Origin: Helianthus annuus
Taxonomy: Eukaryota > Streptophyta > Magnoliopsida > Asterales > Asteraceae
Assembly (NCBI RefSeq): GCF_002127325.2
Contig: NC_035441.2
Location: 51,836,663-51,900,662, forward strand
Length of the DNA: 64,000 nt
Direction: 5' to 3'
This document shows, piece by piece, positions 1-11,952 of the stretch. Under the pieces are notes generated by a model. The model made no database searches, was not told where the DNA came from, and saw only the letters and a list, made by a program, of their open reading frames with translations. Made by a program: the position numbers and the translations under genes. Within the stretch, counting starts at the first letter, position 1, and each line of letters opens with the position of its first letter.

Positions 1-1153
1 CAACCACATTCGCCTTCCCTGGGTGATACTTGATCTCGCAATCATAATCATTCAACAGTTCGACCTATCGTCTTTGCCTCATGTTAAGCTCGTTTTGGTT
101 AAATATGTGCTGTAAGCTTTTGTGATCAGTGAAGATTATACATCTCGTGCCATACAAATAATGTCGCCAAATCTTAAGCGCAAATACCACCGCGCCTAAC
201 TCCAAGTCATGCGTGGTATAATTTTTCTCGTGTACTTTCAGCTGGCGCGAAGCATAGGCTATAACTTTCTGTCGCTGCATCAACACACAGCCTAAACCCT
301 GACGCGATGCGTCACAATATACGACGAAGTCGTCCGTGCCTTCGGGTAGAGATAGAATCGGTGTGTCACAAAGCTTGTTCTTCAATAACTGAAATGCTTC
401 TTCTTGCTTGTCACCCCAATCAAATTTCTTGTCTTTTTGTGTGAGTGCGGTCATAGGTTGAGCGATTTTAGAGAAATCCTCAATGAACCTTCGATAATAA
501 CCAGCCAACCCTAAGAACTGTCGAATCTTGGTTGGTGTCTTTGGAGTCTCCCAGCTCTTGATCGCCTCAATCTTGGTTGGATCCACATGGATTCCATTTC
601 CATTAACCACATGTCCAAGAAATTGGACTTCGCGTAGCCAAAACTCACACTTTGAGAACTTCGCGTACAACTTCTCCTTCTTAAGCAGCTCTAAAATAGC
701 TCTCAAGTGTTGCTCGTGTTCTTCCTTCGTCTTCGAGTAGATCAAAATATCATTAATGAATACGATTACGAACTTGTCGAGGTACGGCTTGCAGACTCTG
801 TTCATCAAGTCCATGAAAACTGCTGGTGCGTTTGTTAGGCCAAACGGCATAACCAAGAACTCGTAATGTCCATATCGAGTTCTAAAAGGAGTCTTAGGAA
901 TACTTTCCTCTTGTATTCTCAACTGTTGATAACCCGATCTTAGATCGATCTTTGAGTAAAAACTCGAACCTTGTAGTTGATCGAACAGGTCATCGATCCT
1001 TGGCAAAGGATATCTGTTCTTGATGGTCAACTTGTTAAGCTCGCGGTAGTCTATACACATACGAAAACTACCATCCTTCTTTTTAACGAATAAAACTGGA
1101 GCTCCCCAAGGTGAGAAGCTAGGTCTGATGAATCCTTTATCCAAAAGCTCCTA
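1..1153 (-). pseudogene. gypsy pol: reverse transcriptase and RNase H, partial
   Basis: The 359-residue open stretch (1144 to 65) covers RT from just after the protease linker ([52 protein letters not shown]) through the thumb ([19 protein letters not shown]) into RNase H ([34 protein letters not shown]). The catalytic box normally written FIDD reads FIND, so the first of the paired aspartates is asparagine (codon 752-754). A TAG at 65-67 sits where the family has the tryptophan of RQRRW, and homology resumes beyond it to base 1. Another TAG at 1151-1153 stands between the protease linker and RT. The product would copy RNA into DNA in cytoplasmic particles, but this copy should be inactive. 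Confidence 0.9.
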
Positions 1154-1156
1154 GAG

Positions 1157-3168
1157 TTACGTTGACAACTCCTGCATTTCTGACGGTGCAAGTCGATAGG
1201 GTGCCTTGGCAACAAGCGCAGCGCCTGGAACCAGGTCAATATGGAACTCGACTTTTCGCTGTGGCGGCAATCCTGGCAAGTCTTCTGGAAAGACTTTAGG
1301 ATATTCCCTCACGACTGGAATGTCTTCGATTCTTGGCTCAGCAGCTTTCTTATCAACGATATGTGCCAAGAAGGCAACACATCCTTTCTTCAAACACTTC
1401 CTAGCTTTCAAGCAGCTAATGATCCTCAATGGCGTATCGTGCCTTTCTCCATGAACTACAATCGTCTCCGCGTCCGTCATTGGGATGCGGATGGTCTTTT
1501 CGTGACAAATGACCTCGGCTTTGTTGCTAGACAACCAATCCATCCCCACTACCACGTCGAAGCTTCCCAACTCAACTGGCAGTAGGTCTAGCGTAAATGT
1601 GTGTCCTCCCAGTTCTATCATGCATCCCCTGATGACTTCACCTGTTTCAACTAGTTTCCCATTCGCCAATTCAATCGAGTACGGAACGTCTAACTTACTA
1701 GTGGCCAACCCAAGTATATTCTTAAATTCTAACGATACAAAGCTATAATCGGCACCAGTATCAAATAGAACAGACGCATAGCGTTGATTTATAGGGAACG
1801 TACCAGTGACAACATTCGGGTCCTGGCGTGCTTCCCTAGCTCCAATGTTGAATACCCTTCCACGAGCTTGGTTGAGCTTAGAGCATTCCTTCTTAAAGTG
1901 TCCGACTTCTCCGCAGTTGAAACATCCCGGACCTAGCATGTTACCATTACCACCTTGAGCATTGTTTGCTCCCCGATTCCCAGTTTGGTTTCCAACATTT
2001 CCCCGATTACCATTTCCACCATTGCGATTCCCATTTCCGTTCCCACCGTGATTGTTGTTACCAAAACCTCTATGACCATTGTTTCCATGACCAGCGCCTG
2101 TGCCAGCCCAGCAAGTATTCTTCGAATGGCCCTCCTTACCATAAGACTCGCATCTCCTCAACCTGCACGGGCCCGAGTGATGGTACAGGCATATGTCACA
2201 TTTGGGCAAAGCACCCATGTAACCCTTCCCTTTGCTTTCGACACCAGTCTTGGCCCTGGCCGGTGTGTTTGATTCACCCCTCTTGTTCACGCTGTTGGTT
2301 CCTTGCTTGAAGTTAGAAAACTTCCGTTTGTTTTCTCCCGACGACTCCACATGAGTCTCTTTCTTTTTCTGATCATCATTCGAAAACTTGTTTAGCCTGA
2401 TGGCTTCTTTAGTCAGTGATATGCTCAGATCGATGGCTTCAGTAATGGTTGCCGGTTTTGACGTTGTGACCATGCTCATAATCTGAGGTGCTAACCCCCA
2501 GATGAAACGTTCCACGCGCTTGAATTCGGGCGTGACCATGTACGGCACTACATGGGACAGATCATGGAACCTTTGGACATACTCAGCGATTTTTGGGCCT
2601 TCCATCTTTAAGTTCCAAAACTCTGTTTCCAATTTCTGGATCTCAGCTCTGGAGCAATACTTCTTGCACATCAGCTCTTTCAGTTCAGTCTAAGTCATGG
2701 CGTACGCTGCAACCTCTCCTAAGGTTTGAACTTGGAGATTCCACCATGATAGGGCACCATCAGTAAAAAGCCCAGTGATGTATGTAACTTGTTGTCCCGG
2801 CGCACATTTGCTCCTTCTTATTGTCGTCTCTGTCTTTTCAGTCCAACGGGTAAAAGCCACGGCACCTCCAGTGCCATCAAAGTTTTGCGGCTTGCAAACT
2901 AAGAATTGCTTGAAAGTACACCCTGTATAAGCAATGTCATTTACAGGAATTATTAGCAGTCGCACATGAATTATCCAAATATAGTGTAATGTGTCTCCAA
3001 TGGCTTATCATTATCATTCGGAGGGTTGTTGTTGTTGTTGTTATTGTTGTTGTTGATAGAAGTACTGGTGTCATTCTGGGAGGCCGCATACTGCGCTATA
3101 GCTACGGCTATTATCCCTTGTAGTTCCGCCTGGGTAGTAGGCATGCGTGCTTCGCGTCGTGGAGGCAT
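1157..3168 (-). pseudogene. gypsy gag and aspartic protease
   Basis: The start is set at the ATG at 3168 (MPPRREARMPTTQAELQ), the usual N-terminus of this gag type. The capsid region (FDGTGGAVAFTRW, CAPGQQVTYITG, LSWWNLQVQTLG, LETEFWNLKMEG) is split by stops at 2971-2973 and 2690-2692; the latter replaces a tryptophan (AMT-stop-TELKEL). A glycine/asparagine-rich spacer precedes one zinc knuckle, CFNCGEVGHFKKEC, at 1883-1924. The protease active site reads VLFDTGADYSF near 1750. The final linker (KAPYRLAPSEMQEL) leads into RT but ends in TAA at 1157-1159. Gag would package element RNA and the protease would mature the polyprotein. The asparagine run near 3020-3050 is a trinucleotide microsatellite. 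Confidence 0.88.
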
Positions 3169-3557
3169 TTTCTAGAGGATGTTTCATATTGGTCAGGTCA
3201 TAACAAGTATAATAATCATACGTATACATAGTAACATTCATCATCCACATAACATCTCGTGTCATAATCATAAAACAAATAACTTTGACAAAGCATGTAA
3301 TGAGAATACTGCGACTGAGCTTTTATATAATTAAAACCACAATACAATGTTTGTAAGTTTTCCCAAAAAGTATCGTACAACCCAAGAGACTAAGGGTCAC
3401 AATGCCCTTGTCTGAACTTTCTAAACAAATACAACTGACAAAATCAAATATCCAGAGTCATGATGTCAAAAAGTGGTCTTCAAAAATGTTGTAAAGTCTG
3501 GCTCGATCACTGTCTTCTCGTCAAAAGTAGTCAATACCTGCAATAATCCAAAAGTAG
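3169..3557. other. spacer between pre-gag ORF and gag
   Basis: No reading frame with recognisable content is seen on either strand. By position this is untranslated sequence of the gypsy element between its extra ORF and gag. I see no primer-binding site here. Confidence 0.5.
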
Positions 3558-4926
3558 CTATGCTGATGGCGGCGGAGGAGGTGGAAAGCGAGAGAAAAGT
3601 AATCGGCGCAAATGAACCAAGTCCTCCTCAAGAGCATAGGCGAAACACAACAGGTAAGCAACCTGCTGGTCAAGAGGAAGGAAACGAATATCTGAATCAT
3701 GGGATGATGGAAAAGGAGCGTGAGGTGCTGTAAACGGGGTCTGGCAGTGGCATGGAGGATGTGGAGCTCTCCCCAACTCCTAGACATGTCGTCTCAGGGC
3801 GTCCTGCTGTAACTGCAGTGACGTGAGTGTGTCCTCTATAGAGTATCCGACGTGAAACGGGTGATAAGGGTAGGATACTGGCATAACATCGGGTGATGAC
3901 CATAGAAATGGCTCGCCCATCGGAGCTGAAACTGGATGGGTAGTGTGTGGGGTAGATGTAAACGGTAAAGTAGTATGGGGAAACTAAGACATGAAGGGTG
4001 CAGTAGATGACACGGGTGGAACAAAACCAGGATAAGGAATCTGTGGTATAAACTGGCTATCTCCTGACATAAATGGTGTGAGGCCGAAGGGCTATCTCGA
4101 CGATCCCTCCCCAGGTCGTGGCGTTGGAATGTCCTGAAGAAAAGTAATCGGAAGATCGGTACGTTGGGTATCAGATGTGGGTGGGGGAAACAACGGAATA
4201 TCGAGTGGTGCAGTAACAGGTACGGTAGAGGGAGTGACTGGGATCACATACGGAGGGTAGTCATCCTCCTCGATCCACCCATTGCGGGTGTCAGCGTATC
4301 TCAGGTCAATATGGGTAGCAAACGGTGCAAGGCCATCAAAAATCATCATGGGGTCGGGTATAGGTGCTACATCTGGGATCTCAACAGCTGGTGGTGCAAC
4401 GACGGGTGCGTCAGTGACAGGAACAGGGTCAAGTGCAAGAACGGGCTCTGGAACGACAGGAGCAAGCTGATGATCAGCAGGCATAACAGGAATCTGATCA
4501 TCTGGGAGAAGAGGAGCCTCAGCAGGCTGCTCCTCGGGGACCATCTCGTCCTCCATCTCCATCTTCTCATCATCGACAGTACGAGGGAAGTAACCAAATC
4601 CCAATGGTGGGATAGAGGAAGCTACCGACTCAAAAGAACCTGAGACGGATGAGTCATAATGAACCTCCAAATCCGGAAGCTCAACCATAGGAACAACGGG
4701 ATCAACAACTAGGATATCAACAAGCGGAACATCGTCCTCCATCGGGGACCCGCCATCCTGGTCTCCCTCCGGGGGACCCTCGATGAGTAGATCGATGTCA
4801 CCATCGGGTAATGCGTCGAGAGGTTGTTCCTCAAAGGGAACTGCAGCAAATTTGTACCGGGCCTCCGGCTGTAAGACACAGTCACCACTATGGGCCTCCC
4901 CGACCTCATGGGTGTGGGCTCGCTAC
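3558..4926 (-). pseudogene. extra proline/acidic-rich ORF upstream of gag
   Basis: One minus-strand frame can be followed from about 4926 to 3558, roughly 455 codons, interrupted by only a few stops (including one after GEGSSR near 4092, one after TAPFMS and one before ELGRAPH). The first 216 codons after the ATG at 4742 are open. The protein is rich in Asp, Glu, Val and Pro in its first half (VDILVVDPVVPMVELPDLEV) and in Pro, Ser and His in its second, ending LEEDLVHLRRLLFSRF then a proline run. No catalytic motif or membrane segment is visible. I do not recognise a function. Its same-strand position ahead of gag recalls the pre-gag ORFs of some plant gypsy lineages. Assignment to the element is inference. 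Confidence 0.5.
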
Positions 4927-7435
4927 ACCCAAATAGATCTATCACTCATGTCCCTCGGTCCTAACAACGAGGATTAATGGCCTTAAGTGTTGTACCCACC
5001 TTTCACATGATCTAAGCGTCTAAACCCTCCTTAAGCTAACCATACCATTTATAAAAGCGTCTGTAAATTGTAACATGTATTTCACCCCCGAAGTACAAAA
5101 CTGAAAACAGTTAAAAAAGAAAAGGGGGGACATGAACTCACAGTAGTGCGTCTTGAATCAAATCTCAAACTCTGTCCGCTACACGACAACCTACAATGTA
5201 CTAATGTCTATTAGACGAACGGGCCGTGCCTTGGCTTAGAGTTTAGTATTTTGTTTCACGTTACTTATATTGTTTCGTGTGATAATTATTTGTCAAAATA
5301 GTTAATATGTTAACTTAATCATTTGTCATGTTGGGATATTTGTTCGTTCAATGTTCTAGTAAACTCATGTCTAGTAAATATTTACTAAGTGTTGGATTTT
5401 CGGAAAATTTTGTCATGGTCTCCTTTGTAAATGGAGGTGTCCATGCTTAATAGCATATCATTTTCTTTTACATATATCCCGTAGATCGTTCTCAATAACC
5501 AACTCGTCATTTAAACATGCAAAGCATTACTTATGTTGTTTCCGCTTTATTAATCAAAGCTGGACTGTTTTCTTAGATTTTTATAAAATATTTAACCTTC
5601 TCCAAAAATTCCCAAATTTTTACAGAATATCTCACACGATCTAAATTTTATTATGTAAAAATATTGGGGTCCAGTTCACCCCCAATATTTTATAGAAATT
5701 CATTTACCCGACTGCAATCAGATTTGTTACTTTCCGATTGTAGTTTACGGAATAATTTACTAAAAATTAATCGTAAGTCCGATCGAAGAAATTGCAGTTG
5801 GAGGATCATCGAGACAACGGTGATCATCTACTGTAAAAATTCCATGAGCTGTTTCTACTCAGGTTTCAAGTTATGACTCCGAATACAACACACTTTTTCT
5901 GCCGTAAAAACACAGCTTGAGCTGCTGACCAAAAACAGCCCTTTAAAAATAGTAAACGACCTCAAAAAATTACAATTCTAGTGCCATTTGATCGGCTGTT
6001 CAAAAATGCACAATTTAGGCTTCAGAAAATCAGTTTTTTCGATATATAATGGTCCAGATACAGCCTGTTGAAGTTGGCTGGAAATACCAATCAGCATGCT
6101 TTTTACAATGTAAAAGTTACTAAAAACGCATTTCCAAGGTTCCTAACCACGATTTATCAATGATTTAATGATCAAACCTCATGCATGCTTTAACCAAACC
6201 TAATCCAACCCGATTTCAACTTCATACAAACTTTTTATGTAGGATTTTATGTAAGGTTCCAAGTTCATATTTTTAGTGTTCTAGTTCTTGTGATTTAAAC
6301 AAATAAACGTCATACTTCACATTTTAACTAAGAATAAGATGGAACAAGGTGTAGAGACTTACTACTAGCACAAGGCTAGGGTAGAAATCTAGTGCCAAGA
6401 TGGTAAGAAAATATGGTGAAAAGACTAGAAACAAGCTCCTTTGAAATCCCTTCAAGTTGCAAACTCCATGGATTCTTTGAAGCTTTGTATGAAACTTGTT
6501 AGTGGAGAAGATGAAGATGTGAAAATGATGGTGGTGGTTTCGGTTATGGGGGAGCCGAAATAGGGAGAGAGAGTGAGGTTGGAGCGTGGATTTTAAAGTG
6601 ATGATGAGAATTTCTTGGAACCATGAGCCACCCTAATCCTAATGTCATAATTACCTAGATCTTGGCCAACCAAAATTTAAGAGAATAACAATAAAATCTA
6701 AACAAAATATATAGTAATGATGAGGCCGAAATTTTGTAGGGGGGGTAAATTGTAAAATTTGGTAATTAGTGGGTAAATAATTAGGAGGTTAAGGGTATTA
6801 TCTAGAATAGTGGGTATATGTCATGTTTCTATAGTGTGTGGGGATTTTTGTGACCATGATTATTTAGGAATAATAAAATAATGTTTCTGACAAAATTTTG
6901 GTGTCCCGGGTAATGTCCGGTTGTCCGGTTAATCACCGCTCCGTTAAAGCGTTAAATTGTATCGTATAGTGTCTTTCATGCATCTTTTTGTAAAGAAATT
7001 AATTTCCAACACTTAGGAAAGCGTTCAGGACCATTTAGTCAATTCTCTGTATAATACCAGTATGTTGAAAGCTGAATCGTTGCTGAAAATGCAGAATTCT
7101 GTACTTAAAACGAATTTTAGGCACTTTCCGGCACTCAAACTATCACCTAGTGACACAGTCTTATGGTCCTCACTTCCCTACTCTCCATACTGGTGTAGTA
7201 CTTTATCCCTGGCTCATATTGGCCTCAATATAGTGTCTGTCTATGTGCTGGTATTGTCAGCATGTGTCTGAGTTATCCGCTCACCGTGCTAACTGTGCTT
7301 TGTGCATCAGGTTTGTCACTAAGAGTCTGTATGAATAAATGGAGTGACTGTACGTAAAGGATGCACATATATGTATGTAACATAAATCAGTAAGCCGTTT
7401 AAAGTGTCAGTTGAAATCAAGCACAGTCATTAAGC
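4927..7435 (-). repeat. probable 5' LTR and leader of the left gypsy element
   Basis: About 2.5 kb of AT-rich noncoding sequence with no coding homology on either strand. It sits where the 5' LTR of the minus-strand element is expected. It has the texture of a plant LTR: a short purine-rich tract, GAGAG runs near 6560, and a CTCACAGT stretch near 5137 that resembles the equivalent part of the other gypsy LTRs here. The partner LTR is outside the window, so neither edge nor repeat status can be proven. A TGC...GCA-type edge near 7435 is plausible only. Confidence 0.4.
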
Positions 7436-8038
7436 ATATAATTAGAGTTAATTAATTTGTACAGTACCTGTAATTGTGTGGGTTGTCACATGGGTCCCGC
7501 CAAAGGCCAGTCTTTTTGTTTGCCAAGAGGTCGGATCGCGACTATGCAGGCTATTGTTAGAAGGGGTATGCACCTTCCTTCCTCTCGTTGCTGCCTCTGT
7601 GGATCTGCAGAAAAAAACAGCAGTTTTAAGTATGTCCATTTTCTGTCTGTGACCCGTTTCTACAAGTATCTTAAAGTTACCCGTTTTGACCCATACCTAA
7701 CCCACCCAACGCGCACATTTTTGTCATCTATACTAACTATCACTGTATATTTGCAAATAAAACTATCCAACATTTCTTCTTTTCCAACATAATTTACCTT
7801 CATTAATTCAACATCCAGTGGCTTCACAAAGGAAATATCAAATTCTATTGCGGTAACTGCACATCATATAGCAGTTAAAGCATAGCCACGATGAACTGTA
7901 CCGGTTGAAACATATATCGCATGGTTTTTTCAAATTTTGATGATCGCTTAAGGTATAAACTTGTTTGGAATGACCAGTTTACTTTTAGCACTTTTGACAG
8001 CTTACCCGTGTACTTTCAGTACAGACCACTGTCATAAA
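7436..8038. other. older sequence between gypsy element and MULE, largely noncoding
   Basis: This segment is the left flank of the Mutator-like insertion. It contains one exon-like block on the minus strand (listed separately). A second stretch near 7785-7850 could encode a short peptide, but it has no recognisable homology. Nothing else is supported. Confidence 0.4.
7468..7604 (-). other. exon-like block of an unrecognised gene
   Basis: On the minus strand a pyrimidine-rich CTGCAG acceptor (7605-7610) precedes 137 bases that stay open in one frame (about 45 codons, containing DPTSWQTKRLAFGGTHVTT) and end at CAG followed by a GTACTG donor. These are the marks of an internal plant exon. I do not recognise the protein. 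It could be a relic of the gene interrupted by the repeats on both sides, or chance. Confidence 0.25.
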
Positions 8039-8047
8039 AAGCTATAA
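8039..8047. repeat. 9-bp target-site duplication, left copy
   Basis: AAGCTATAA lies directly before the left terminal repeat and is repeated exactly after the right one. Confidence 0.85.
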
Positions 8048-8237
8048 GAGTAAATTACAATTTTTGTCCTTTACGTTTACATCAAATTGCAGGCGATGTC
8101 CTTTAATGCAAAAGTTGACAAGTTTTGTACTTAATGTTCTAAAATCTTGCACGTTATGTCCTTTAGGCCAAACCTAGTTAGATTTTTTGGTTAAATTTGA
8201 TCATGTGCAAGACACATGAGGGTTGTCATTTCAATTT
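8048..8237 (+). repeat. left terminal inverted repeat of the MULE
   Basis: It pairs with 20362-20552 in inverse orientation, including the block TTGCAGGCGATGTCCTTT against AAAGGACAGCGCCTGCAA and the CATGTGCAAGACACATG block against CATGTGCAAGGCACATG. Confidence 0.85.
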
Positions 8238-9233
8238 CTCAGGGACTATCCTGTAAAACAACTTGTATTAAAGGACCATTAAGTAAATAATAAAACAAGA
8301 TACATAAATAAAAAAAAACTCTGCAACACATTCGTTCTCTCTAACAACATCAGCAGAACAAACCCTAACTATATCATCATCACATCGACGAAGTGGACGT
8401 GGTTGGAGCCTCGTAGTCGAAATTCTTCCGTGCATTCATCCGCTCGAGCTCCGGTTTCGCTGACGGTTTCTTCTTCTTGCATAAACCGCCATTAATGATG
8501 AGAAATTGAGACAAAAATGCATTGAGAGGTGTAGAAGAGTATAGATCTTGTTAACTCATCGGATTTGATATTGTTTGAACAGTTGCGGTGGTTGAGTGTT
8601 GGTTCGGTGGGAAATCGGTTGACTCCGGCGGTGGTGAGAGGGGGTAAACGGTGGTTGGAGTCAAAAGAGGGGAAGAATCCGATGGCGGTGTGTGTGGTGA
8701 CGGTGTGCTCTTCCGGCAATCAGAGACCTTACCACAGTCGATCGACTATCACAAATCTAAACCCTAGGCAGCGGCTAGGGTTCCGCCGTGACGATAAGTG
8801 GCGGCCACGATTGTTTGGTGAAATGGAGTTACCGGTCTTGCATAACACCGCCACCACACCACCACTAAAGCACTATAATCCAGTGTACCAGCATATGATC
8901 TGTTTTTGTATCTGATCTTCAAGATTCTAAAGCTTCTTTCTCTCTCATCTAGTGCTTCTTGATTTTTTTCCTTTAATTGTAACTCTTGCTCGCTATACAG
9001 TTGAATACATATGCTTTGTCATGGTGGTAGGGTAGGCTAGATGTTGACATCTGTTTTGTCAAAAAAAAAATAAATACTATCTCAGTGGTCAAAATCGCTT
9101 TTTTTTTTGGTTGAGTTGTTTTTTTGGGTATTTTTGAGGATTGGGGTTTTTAGGCTGTTTGAGTTGATTTGGAGATGGTGGTAAAGGGTGATGGTTGTAG
9201 TTGTAGATGATTAAGGGTGGTGGTGGTGGCGGC
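8238..9233. other. left interior of the MULE, no supported gene
   Basis: Open frames overlap on both strands around 8492-8915 (75 and 116 codons), with composition set by GC-rich, GGTGG-type sequence. They show no recognisable domain. Runs of T and A near 9061-9125 follow. I see no transposase motif. Confidence 0.5.
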
Positions 9234-11938
9234 TGTCACACCCCCAAACTACCACCTAGGGAATGTCCCTGTTAGGCGTATGACGTACCGACAACGAGCC
9301 ACTAATCATATTGAACCAATCACAAGTTGTTAAATAAAAACCATCAATTATTACTGAAAAGTACCGTTAATATGTTTAAATGAAAACCAACATGTTCAGC
9401 GGAAGAAAATAAAAGAAATCATAGTTTAACTGTTTCAAATTAAATGTATGTAATCAATAAACCCATCATTCGTATCCAATCAGCACGACCCATGACCACT
9501 CCAGCTACTTCAGACAGCAAGTTCCAAATCCATATAATCTAACGACCTGCGAGCATGCAACAAGTGTATCAGACAACGCTGGTAAGTTCATAGTTTTACG
9601 AAAACGTTGGTTACCAAGTGTCTAGTAAATCCATTGAATTTAATTCCGAAAGTAATGTTGATAATACCCCGAATACAAGACAGCTTCTGATTATTTTGCC
9701 CTTTCTCCAATGCTCCTATCAAAGTAATGGTGATGACTAGGTCATTAGTTCAACACCCGTCCTCCCAAGTACGGGGTGAGGTTGCCAAACCTAAGTAGCG
9801 CTACTAACTAATACCATGTTACCTCCCCGGTAACCAAACAACACGGAGGGACTTTAAAGGTGATAGGAAGAGTATATTATCCAACATTTCCGTTGCTACC
9901 CAAAAGACTTATCCCTCCCCGGGATACCCACTGACTGTCCCAACCACCGGGACGCATGCTCAAGAGAGATGAACTCACCTTTGGTTTGCTCGGAAAGATT
10001 AAAATACGTGTTCCAAGTTGATCAATCAGTCCCTATTGTGGTTACCACTAACAGTTAGAATCTCATTCTATCACACTACATATCAAACCACGCATGTAAC
10101 AATTTGCATCAACCATCACATAGTCACATAAATATTAGAGTCACACGTATTTCACATAATCTGTCACGTTTCACACTAACACTTAACAATTCATTACATA
10201 ACCCAACAAATGCAGCCTGGGGGTTTATCCCGCGACCCAGATAGTCCTTAGGCCCACTTGATGGTGCTGGCCCATTAATTCCATTTGTCAGCCCGAAGGT
10301 TTATGTTATAAAAAAATATATATATTTGATTCAATGCAAGTGCGGCCCAATGGCTCTACCTTTGGTCCAACAGTTAACACAAAACTACTTTACATATTAA
10401 CCCAAACCTCCTATCCAGCGCATGATTTGTTCCCCTGATGTCCGGCCTAACCGTCGAACGTTACCCCAGGGCCAACATACTGATGTGATCTAATACAATG
10501 TTTTGTTTAGGCTGTCCATGCCTAAGCCCATCAAGTGTGTACATAACACGGTATGGCCCAACCTCCAAATCACAACCCAAAATAATTAAGGAAATAATAC
10601 AATGCACAGCCCCAAAACAATATATCATCTACTTATGTGTGCGGCCTACTCGATCTTAACCCACAACCGATTACATTACCAGCCCACTATATGTATCCTA
10701 TTTTTTTAAGTTGCAACCCCCATGTGGTTACACTGTTCAAATATCATTGGGATATTAAATTGAATGAATGAATTGTCGGTCATATATTGTTAAGTCACAT
10801 TCAGTCATGAGGTCCAATTAAATTCAAGTATCAACAGTCCATTAAAAGGGTGTCAACCCTAGTGTTAATAAAGGTTATGTTCTCTAAAAAATTGTGGCCC
10901 AATCACAAGAGACTAATCAACTTCATCATTACCTCCACAATCGGCCCATGTTGATTTAATCAGAGATGCATGTGCTAGTGAGGTCCAATTAAATTTTGTT
11001 GACTCATTATTCATTACATCTTTCTCGGTGAACAAACCCCCCTTGACCCACTACCTCTAATACTTATTTTGTATATCATAATTATCAATAATCAGCCAAG
11101 TTGAGCTACTAATTAATTACAACGCATCATTGACTATCATGAAACCTAAACATCATATCGGTTGTTCCCTACACATACACATCAGATAGTTCATCATCAT
11201 ATTAGATCCATGTACAATTATCATTTGTTAACACCTAATATTCAAGATCACAAGACAATCCATCACACCTAGCCGAGAGGGATCAGACTATGCACATCGA
11301 CAAAATCATGCAATGGTTATCAAAACATATCGTGCATATAGAACATGATCGGCGATAAATTGTGTATGACTATATTTAATAACATTTACAAGCAATCCCT
11401 AAGATCATGCTTTGATTCTAACATAACAACACATATTTAAATATCAATAATCATACTCATCACACCAATAACCAATCATAAACAGTAAGTTAACATACCA
11501 GTCGATTGCAAGAGCACAACCGATAATGTTTTGAAGGTAGAAGAGTTCCGATTAGGGGGGGTATCTACTGACTTCGTAAATCAAAAGAGGAGAAGTAGGG
11601 TTTGTTATGTGTTGTTATTGTGAGTTGTAAAATAAAAAGGGAAGTTACGTAACATCTATTATAATGCCAAACAATCCTAAGTGGGCCGGTAATCAAGGAC
11701 TTGGGCCGAGATCAAGATTAAAATGCATAAAATGTGAATTGGGCCGAGATCATAAAGTGTGAATATGTGGCCCTAATACGCGCGGCCCAACTCATTCGGT
11801 TTTCTAACTCAGACGAATGACACACAAAACGTTTAACAATTTCCCGTATAGTTAAAGTTAAACATACGGAATCATAAAGTGATGCACAATTTCAAGCAAT
11901 GTTAACCTTAATTATCTGGGTTGTAACATCATCCCCAA
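9234..11938 (-). repeat. 3' LTR of the nested gypsy element (uninterrupted copy)
   Basis: This 2705-bp LTR matches 16147-20256 apart from point changes, small indels and the large insertion in the other copy. By eye the two differ by a few percent, more at the outer end. It gives the empty-site sequence for that insertion: GTTATAAAAAAATATATATA near 10305. Confidence 0.9.
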
Positions 11939-11952
11939 CTTGAAAGAAATTT
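11939..11952 (-). other. polypurine tract
   Basis: On the minus strand AAGTTGGGGATGA directly precedes the LTR start TGTTACAACCC. This is the plus-strand DNA primer of LTR elements, and the same tract occurs at 58498 in the related element. Confidence 0.75.

Larger units (their letters stand above)
1..7435 (-). mobile_element. Ty3/gypsy LTR retrotransposon, truncated by window edge
   Basis: Reading on the minus strand, the order is leader/LTR-like tract, pre-gag ORF, gag with a CCHC knuckle, aspartic protease, reverse transcriptase and RNase H. That order is diagnostic of Ty3/gypsy. Integrase and the 3' LTR must lie left of base 1. No methionine-tRNA primer site like those of the other gypsy copies here was found, so the right boundary is an estimate: the sequence has an LTR-like character up to about 7435, just before an exon-like block. 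The element is dead, with several in-frame stops and a substituted RT catalytic residue. The chromovirus-like protein sequence is clear; the exact lineage is not decided. Confidence 0.85.

Noticed and set aside
7785..7850. Possible short exon (ITAIEFDISFVKPLDVELMK) right of the exon-like block
   Set aside because: Only about 20 codons, preceded by a stop, with no family I recognise; kept as a note only.
8492..8915. Overlapping frames on both strands inside the MULE
   Set aside because: No recognisable domain, no splice support, and both strands are open because of skewed composition.
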